From: Desulfobacterales bacterium | GTDB taxonomy: Bacteria > Desulfobacterota > Desulfobacteria > Desulfobacterales > JAEINQ01 | Assembly: GCA_016342285.1 (NCBI GenBank) | Contig: JAEINQ010000035.1 | Coordinates: forward strand, 1-64,000 | DNA length: 64,000 bases | Direction of reading: 5' to 3' | Shown: positions 61,001-64,000 of the stretch, piece after piece | How positions within the stretch are numbered: the stretch's first letter is position 1 | How the letters are laid out: each line of letters starts with the position of its first letter | The notes under the pieces: model-generated | Told to the model about the DNA's origin: nothing | Database searches by the model: none | Seen by the model: the letters and a program-made list of their open reading frames with translations, nothing else | Program-made: the position numbers and the translations under genes

Positions 61001-63051
61001 TGCGTCGGCGGATCGTTCCTGCTTTTGCCGGAATGGCCGGCCTGGTCAAGAGCGCGGCCAAGGAGATGCCGGCCGGACGGTTCAAGGCCGTGGATTTTTC
61101 CGACGCCGATCCTCTGGCCCATCGGGAAGAACTGGTGAACGCCTTTGTGGCGGAGATCGTTTCCGAGGACCCCCGGGTGGAGGCCGGTTATGCCGATGGC
61201 CAGCGGTATGTGCCGTCCCTGGTCAGGGAGGCGGCGGCCACTGGTGCATCCATGGTAAAAGACGGCGACACCCTCCTGGTGACCGGCGGGGCCCAGGGCA
61301 TTACCTTTGAAATCCTGACCGAACTGGTCCGGACCGCCTCGATCCACCTGGTGATTTTGGGGCGAAGCGATATCGACGCCGCCGACGCGCCGGTGGGTGC
61401 GGACCGGGCGGCCCTGATGGAAGAGATGCGAGGCCGCATGCCCGGGGCCAAACCGGTGGCGATTCAAAGAGCCGTGGAAAAAGTACTGGGGTTGCGGCGG
61501 GCCGCGGAAAACGTTGAGGCTTTGCGGCGCCTTGGGGTCCGGGTCGACTACCACGCCGCGGATGTCACGGATTTTGACGGGTTGTCCGCCGTTTTGGGCC
61601 GATACGGGCGTATCGACGGGGTGGTCCACGGGGCCGGCATTCAACTGAGCCGGTTCATCGGAAAAAAGAACCAGGTCGAATTCAACCGGGTCTTTGACAC
61701 CAAGGTTTGCGGGACGGCCAATTTGCTTCGCGCCCTGGAATCTCAGCCGTGGCGGTATTTTTTCGCCTTTTCATCGGTGACGGCGCGGTTCGGCAACGAG
61801 GCCCAGGCCGACTATACGGCGGCCAACGACATGATGGGCAAAATGCTTCAGCGTCATGTGGACAACCATCCGTCCCGGGTCGGCAAGGTCCTGGACTGGA
61901 CCGCCTGGGCCGGTGCGGGCATGGCCACCGATTCGACGGTGAAAAAGGTGCTGGAAGAAAAGGGCCTGGCTTTTCTTCCCCTGGCCCGGGGGGTCGGGTT
62001 TTTCATGGGCGAGCTTTGCGATCCCAGGTCCGCGGAGGCGGTGTTTACCGGGACGGATCCGGGGTTTGACCGGGACGGGCTCTTCGGGGCCGGATCGGAA
62101 ACCCATGTCCACCGGCTTGCCCCGTTTCTCGATGAGATCCGGGCGGAAGGTCAACGCCGGGCGGTTTTTAACCGGCGCCTCGACCTGAAACGCGACCTTT
62201 TTCTGCTGGATCACAGCCGGGAGGGGATTCCGATTTTTTTGGGCGCCACCGGCATCGAGGCCATGGCCGAAGCGGCCGCCCGTGTGACCGCCGGCAAGGG
62301 GCGCTTGATCGAGCTGGCCGATTTCGAGATTCCTTACGGGATCAAGATCCTTAAGGCGCGGCCGAAAGACATATGCATCGAGGCGAGCCGGGTTGAAAAA
62401 GACGATACGGCCGTGGCCTGCCGGATTACCTCACTGTTTCATCGGCCCGGCGCAGGCACCCCGGGAGACGAGACCCTCCATTACCGGGGAACCTTTCGCT
62501 TTGGGAGGCCCATGCCGGAGCCGCCGGCGGTGTCGCTTCCGACCGCTGGCCGTCCGAAACTGGGCCGAAAGATCCCGGAATTGATCTATCATCCGTCCCG
62601 GCTGTTTATGGACGGGGTGTTCCGAAGCGTGGAAGATGTGGTTTCCGTGGAGCGGGAAACGTTGGTGACCCGGGTGCGTTGGAAGATCGGCGGGCCGTTC
62701 TTTGCCGATACCCCGGAGCCCGCCTTTCTCACCGATGTGGTGGTGGTGGATGCCATGTTCCAGTCCTGCGGCATTCACGCCTTTATGACCACCGGCGAGG
62801 TGGTGTTGCCCCAGGCCATCGGCCGCATGCAATTTTTTCAACGCACCACACCGGGCGCCGCTTACCTGTGCCGGGTGGAACAAACCGGGGCCAGCGACGA
62901 CCAGCGCATCTTTTCCATCGCGTTGATGGATGAGCAGGGGCATCTTTGTCTGGCGGTGGAAAACTTTAAAATGGTTAAGGTCGACCGGCTTCCCGAGACC
63001 GATGATCTGATGCGCCAGCTTCGGTCGGCGGATATGAAAATCGCCTCGTGA
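52042..63051 (+). CDS. giant PfaA/PfaD-like polyketide or fatty acid synthase
   Basis: A 3669-residue single polypeptide from the ATG at 52042 (frame open from 51955). Order: NMO-like barrel (1-260, FVHGGVGRHTAAGIFAAGAS); PfaD/nitronate-monooxygenase-like FMN enoyl reductase (330-595, YPIIQGPMA, EGTEAGGHVG, FAGGIGTGRA); KS1 (699-1155; Cys907, His1043, His1079); KS2 (1182-1620; Cys1385 but both His positions are Ala1519 and Tyr1552); AT (1674-1970, Ser1764 in GHSVGEY); a third KS (2068-2577; Cys2317, His2465, His2505) with a long insert; ACP1 and ACP2 (2641-2710, 2748-2820; Thr2673 and Thr2780 at the carrier site); KR (about 2860-3350; GGAQG 3082-3086, Ser3245, Tyr3258); PS-DH-like hot-dogs (3385-3660; His3391, Asp3570). 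No thioesterase. It should build a reduced, possibly unsaturated chain. Confidence 0.9.
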   Translation: MIERILNADLPLIAYNPPRVACPEYFQALHDAGAMPVLDTAFMADEAVAAAISRLGRMNFPFGVRISAHRYALMEALAAAMPVQLDLLVLGYRNREELDRIESTPRDCKLFIETVDVDPAESFERLAPHGLIVRGNEAGGMISRHSAFVLMQHYLEETDFPVFVHGGVGRHTAAGIFAAGASGIVMDDQLYLTAESPLSEEFKTLLAGMEEGDTRVVGQSLNRSYRVFAKLGTRVVRALKEAESRIAGQPDADEIFRGRIQEQLTALDRPVAEPVQSLIFLGQDAMFAKHLIKPSDRLSEVIHRLFATVGSRLALVEEHDPMVPHSPLARVHQTTYPIIQGPMANISDTAEFARAVLDAGALPFLAVSSLPVDLADRMLAKGKEALPRFGAGLIGIEALNKGLSGHLELVEKHRVPFALFAAGQPAQVRALEAAGIKTYLHTPSPAMLGNAIAGGCRRFIFEGTEAGGHVGSLSSLVLWELAMERLLALDDDALKEKTTIFAGGIGTGRASSFISGMTSVLASRGVRVGIQVGSAYLFTEEIVATGALKKRYQEVICEAGETVVVGRSVGLASRTVRTPFSERMMAAELAAIREARPLAESKEAFERDNFGSLLIGAKGCCPDLSKTKPGDAVCLCQFDEAEQYERGNFMVGGGLVFDRRPTCIADVHRRFFGHKSMLTAALDALEIFSRPERQVHDEIAVIGMGCIYPDAPDAKTLWQNILEKKYAIGPMPADRFDSDLYWDEDPKAPDRSYTRIAGVVTDFKFDHEKFGYTPEKAAQLSRSQQMILEAAYQAVAQSGYLTEEGKMPADAAARTAVVVATCLGNEMTNDLHLKYYYPELRWHLEQMDVFTELDADAQAAVLAALKSGLGGDVSHEPVHGMVLNMEPARIAHHLGVTGANYAVDAACASSLAAIDCGIQELLSGNHDTAIVGGLNTYLAPEAFVGFCKMGALSATGSFPFDTRANGFVLGEGAGVVVLKRMRDALRDKDPILGIINAMGGSSDGRGKAIAAPNPKGQALALERCFSAADGRITPEDIDYVEAHGTSTIMGDRAEMETLRAVYGNSGPVGVSSVKSQIGHLLGGAGMAGIIKVLLALGHKTLPPNGGFETLAHHRKLTGSDVYIIENATPWKTAPGRPRRAAVSSYGFGGVNYHCLVEAATNGYRPMARRIFQDPARDTDADRIVVAGLGVMLPGAKNIDQFWTRLESGAPAPVPFPDHRFHNSAYAEEAESSGFHIPRVKVGLVADYTFDNRKYRLPPRTAQQMDRAHCFGLDAAAQALDQSGLGSQLSLGNRTAVILGTIPGERQVENVMRTRIGRIAQLITGARRVDVGACRRVADELAARLRDRYLENNEDTIPGLLSNILSGRIANVFGCNGPNFVVDSSCASATQAIDLAVRGLRSGKYDCVVTGGADANLYPSVMLAFKRLGLLAGGEARIFDENGCGYVMGEGAAVQVLTTYAHAKRSGMPILGEICASAIRSSVPNHLLSPSDRVYGEAINACYRQATVAKSQVRHLDVFAGSNPFLDAVEKQAVEASFTHPLAFGNIKPEFGYFKAANPAVVMTKLILMAGRRTLLPNRGFQAKTSLIREGKSVLRPRAQAETLPGNRPLYLAANVNGIGGNHGHMVVGSLPVWLEAGAAPKALPAAEPAPKAVGFAASASLTPLAAMTASGGRTVALLSGQGAQHPGMMQELYEAEPDVHRTMDQGNRIFAESRGYDLLPLMFGKDERLNLTENTQPAVFLSSAAVFDYLRRRGFAPEVFLGHSVGEYTALYCSGMLDFDAAMTLIIRRADLMRAATEKYPGRIMAVFADAAETDRHITASKIEQVWVANKNSSRQTAVSGAADAIDQFGRYLKENDVTFKRLALSGAFHTPLFDDAARGMAEALTTVTFNPVDFFRVISNATAEPYPADAEAVKGLLVRQIVSPVEFLRAVAGTRQQGADRFVEIGPGKLLVNLLRYMDLGEIESRSAVDPRLGQRKSLADCVGWLGIGKAPAVPVSPVAPVSPAPKLFAKPAPVAQAAMDNAAGDDFEAFLKENAAAVRSLAHEEFLRRKREQALEQVERFGFYTGAVAIAGVSVGLPGTGNKVFDERNFDRILSGHNFIEPLTMDEKERILDMNITRVFKEADGHARLVKITHTRDVIQLAGKLGYFNLASEYGIDFDYDITNKLAIAAGIEALKDANIPLVMRYKETSTGQRLPAGHVLPERMQNRTGVILTSLFPGFETLIDQMNNYYYNKFYVRPYKELENIYYHLMAEVTDGEVKEQITEWFFKIRERRKRYGNYKFDRALLFDLTPLGSAHFAQLIGAKGPNMQMSGACASTTQAVGVAEDWIRAGRCDRVIVIGGEAATSETQSPWVASGFLALGAATINPVVADAAKPFDAERNGTILGSGAVSVIVERADTLGQRGLNGQAEILGTYIGNSAFHGTRIDVNHVGREMARFVRGLEARHNLSPEAYTPSLVFMSHETFTPARGGSADAEVDALRRTYPDHYQEVTITNTKGFTGHTLGAAIEDAVLVKALQKGVAPPIANLTHIPENFADLKFSQCTPANFQYGLHFAAGFGSHFAFLFLRRIEEAETRDNPAYLGWLQEISGSDQPELSTINNTLCLAAEKPKNRRAVETPVPAIVSAKPAETRHAPDLLESIQAIIAEQTGYTVDMLEPDLDLEADLGIDTVKQVEVFGRVSARFGLAVPEDLRLRDLNTIARLAGYIRENTGDVPAEAPAEAPGKTNETNETNQTDETDKTGHILAAVQAMIAEQTGYTVDMLEPDLDLEADLGIDTVKQVEVFGRVSARFGLAVPEDLRLRDLNTIARLADYIRDAAGAGSADGAAADPPSIQDEPDADGTDSVHRFAVRAVAAPLPAKGVDLFEGATILVTTDRFGFAETVAERILERGGRPVMLAADRLTDPETAADTMEKMLAEHADLGGMIHLSPLNLYLGETGDDETGAETVKTLFALIKTLAPCLDRPKGLFAFMGLDSIVFPYADVRRRIVPAFAGMAGLVKSAAKEMPAGRFKAVDFSDADPLAHREELVNAFVAEIVSEDPRVEAGYADGQRYVPSLVREAAATGASMVKDGDTLLVTGGAQGITFEILTELVRTASIHLVILGRSDIDAADAPVGADRAALMEEMRGRMPGAKPVAIQRAVEKVLGLRRAAENVEALRRLGVRVDYHAADVTDFDGLSAVLGRYGRIDGVVHGAGIQLSRFIGKKNQVEFNRVFDTKVCGTANLLRALESQPWRYFFAFSSVTARFGNEAQADYTAANDMMGKMLQRHVDNHPSRVGKVLDWTAWAGAGMATDSTVKKVLEEKGLAFLPLARGVGFFMGELCDPRSAEAVFTGTDPGFDRDGLFGAGSETHVHRLAPFLDEIRAEGQRRAVFNRRLDLKRDLFLLDHSREGIPIFLGATGIEAMAEAAARVTAGKGRLIELADFEIPYGIKILKARPKDICIEASRVEKDDTAVACRITSLFHRPGAGTPGDETLHYRGTFRFGRPMPEPPAVSLPTAGRPKLGRKIPELIYHPSRLFMDGVFRSVEDVVSVERETLVTRVRWKIGGPFFADTPEPAFLTDVVVVDAMFQSCGIHAFMTTGEVVLPQAIGRMQFFQRTTPGAAYLCRVEQTGASDDQRIFSIALMDEQGHLCLAVENFKMVKVDRLPETDDLMRQLRSADMKIAS

Positions 63052-63842
63052 ACGCGACATCCTCAGCACCGATGGGGCCGCCTCCTTCGATCCGGGCCCC
63101 TTCGGCCGGCCGGGACGCCTTCTCGACCGCCAACCTGGTTCGGGAAACCTCTCCAATTCCGGGGGTTCGACTCGCCCAGGTCGATATTCTCCAATTCGTT
63201 CGTCGCTATCTGCCCGGAATGGGTCGCGTTCAAGGGTTGGCGCAACGGCCGGTCCCCCTTTCGGCCTTCGCCTCCCGGCCCGGGTTTTTGAGCCAGGCCG
63301 AGTTTGCGGGGGTGGGCCGGTTTCGGAGCCTGAAAAAGCAGGTGGAGTGGATCTGCGGCCGCCTGGCGGCCAAGACGGCCGTGGCTGCCGCCGCCGGGGT
63401 GGGCCTGGACCTGAAATACATCAACCTGGCCTACGAAAAAGAAGGCGCCCCCTATGTGCGGACCCTGCCTGGCCTTCCCCTTTCCATTGCCCACAGCGGC
63501 GCCTGGGCCGTGGCCGTGGCCGGCGGCAGGGGAAGGATCGGGCTCGACATCGAACCGGTGCCGGCCCGCGACCTGGGGTTTCTGCTCGAAGCGGGGTTTT
63601 CCCGGCGCGAACGCCTCGCCCTGATCGGCGCCTCTGCCGAGACCGTTATCCGCCGGTGGACCTTGAAGGAGGCCTTTTTAAAATTCATCGCAAAAGGGTT
63701 CAACGAAAGCCTGGCCGCCGTGGAAATCCTCGACGGCCGCCTTTACTATCACGGTTGCCTCATGGAGAATCTTGCGGTGATTTGCGACCCCCTGGACGGC
63801 GGCTACGTGATGTCACTGGTTTTTGCAGAATCGGGCGACTGA
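63048..63842 (+). CDS. Sfp-type 4'-phosphopantetheinyl transferase
   Basis: The 264-residue enzyme moves the phosphopantetheine arm of CoA onto carrier proteins. It has the family motifs LSIAHSGAWAVAV, RIGLDIEPV (magnesium-binding Asp and Glu) and RRWTLKEAFLKFIAKG. The N-terminal 90 residues are an extension rich in Pro and Ser. The GTG start at 63048 overlaps the TGA of the synthase (GTGA), so the two are translationally coupled and the synthase carries its own activating enzyme. Confidence 0.93.
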   Translation: MNATSSAPMGPPPSIRAPSAGRDAFSTANLVRETSPIPGVRLAQVDILQFVRRYLPGMGRVQGLAQRPVPLSAFASRPGFLSQAEFAGVGRFRSLKKQVEWICGRLAAKTAVAAAAGVGLDLKYINLAYEKEGAPYVRTLPGLPLSIAHSGAWAVAVAGGRGRIGLDIEPVPARDLGFLLEAGFSRRERLALIGASAETVIRRWTLKEAFLKFIAKGFNESLAAVEILDGRLYYHGCLMENLAVICDPLDGGYVMSLVFAESGD

Positions 63843-63854
63843 CAAGAAGAGCGA

Positions 63855-63920
63855 GGGTTCAAGGGTTCGAGGGGTCAAGGGTTCGAGGGGTCAAGGATTC
63901 GAGGGGTCAAGGATTTGAGG
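63855..63920. repeat. 16-base tandem repeat after the transferase
   Basis: About four units of GGTTCGAGGGGTCAAG, with GATTCGAG and GATTTGAG variants. It begins just after the transferase stop. The last 80 bases of the window add an ATCGC/GCGAT inverted repeat (63969-63982) and no gene. Confidence 0.75.
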
Positions 63921-64000
63921 GATGGGGATCAATACCCTGTTGAACTAAACCGCTTCGCGCTTCATATGATCGCGTCAGCGATTATATATGTGCACGGGAT

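Overview
The window looks like a chromosomal segment of a Gram-negative anaerobic bacterium, most likely a deltaproteobacterium of the Desulfobacterales type. The support is gene content: an acyl-CoA synthetase, an acyl-CoA dehydrogenase, LL-diaminopimelate aminotransferase, a four-helix-bundle (S23-like) gene between nonamer arrays, and a large PfaA/PfaD-like lipid or polyketide synthase. Intergenic regions are unusually rich in interspersed hairpin repeats. I infer the assignment from content only. I see no rRNA, tRNA, CRISPR array or prophage.

Layout. 1-7.5 kb: a TetR regulator with a clear promoter/operator, a HAD hydrolase fused to a HypE/AIR-synthase-like enzyme, an acyl-CoA synthetase with its XRE-cupin regulator, a diaminopimelate/ornithine-type decarboxylase and an Lrp/AsnC regulator. 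7.9-16.3 kb: a B12-binding radical SAM protein, the four-helix-bundle gene, a flavoprotein disulfide reductase homologue without its redox cysteines, DapL, and two response regulators. 16.3-23.4 kb: an envelope and signalling block with a SPOR protein, an exported NTF2-like protein, an FHA-GAF-adenylate cyclase and a VWA-FHA membrane protein. 23.6-39.5 kb: metabolic and envelope genes, namely a polytopic membrane protein coupled to a Cys-rich protein, a histone-deacetylase-family hydrolase coupled to a universal stress protein, a kinase-like protein, a ROK sugar kinase, MurJ, a PPDK-N/receiver protein, an acyl-CoA dehydrogenase under a palindromic operator, and a glycerophosphodiester phosphodiesterase.

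39.5-41.7 kb holds repeats and decayed mobile elements (two transposase relics and an RHS fragment). 41.7-47.8 kb is a chemosensory cluster: a receiver-PAS-LuxR protein, CheW, a periplasmic Cache-type sensor with an apparent CheD-like C-terminal domain, and a methyl-accepting chemotaxis protein. 48.5-49.9 kb has a Phd/VapC-type toxin-antitoxin pair and thiamine pyrophosphokinase.

50.1-63.8 kb is the most striking part. A sigma-54 activator is divergent from one giant reading frame of about 3669 residues, followed by a translationally coupled Sfp-type phosphopantetheinyl transferase. The giant protein reads NMO-like barrel, PfaD-like barrel, KS, degenerate KS, AT, a third FAS-like KS, two ACPs, KR and a PS-DH-like double hot-dog. 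Both ACPs have Thr where the phosphopantetheine Ser is expected. The divergent intergenic region carries a near-consensus -24/-12 promoter and two ATATCC...GATAT inverted repeats, so the activator probably controls the synthase. Together these form a self-contained unit of activator, synthase and carrier-protein-activating enzyme for an unknown lipid or polyketide.
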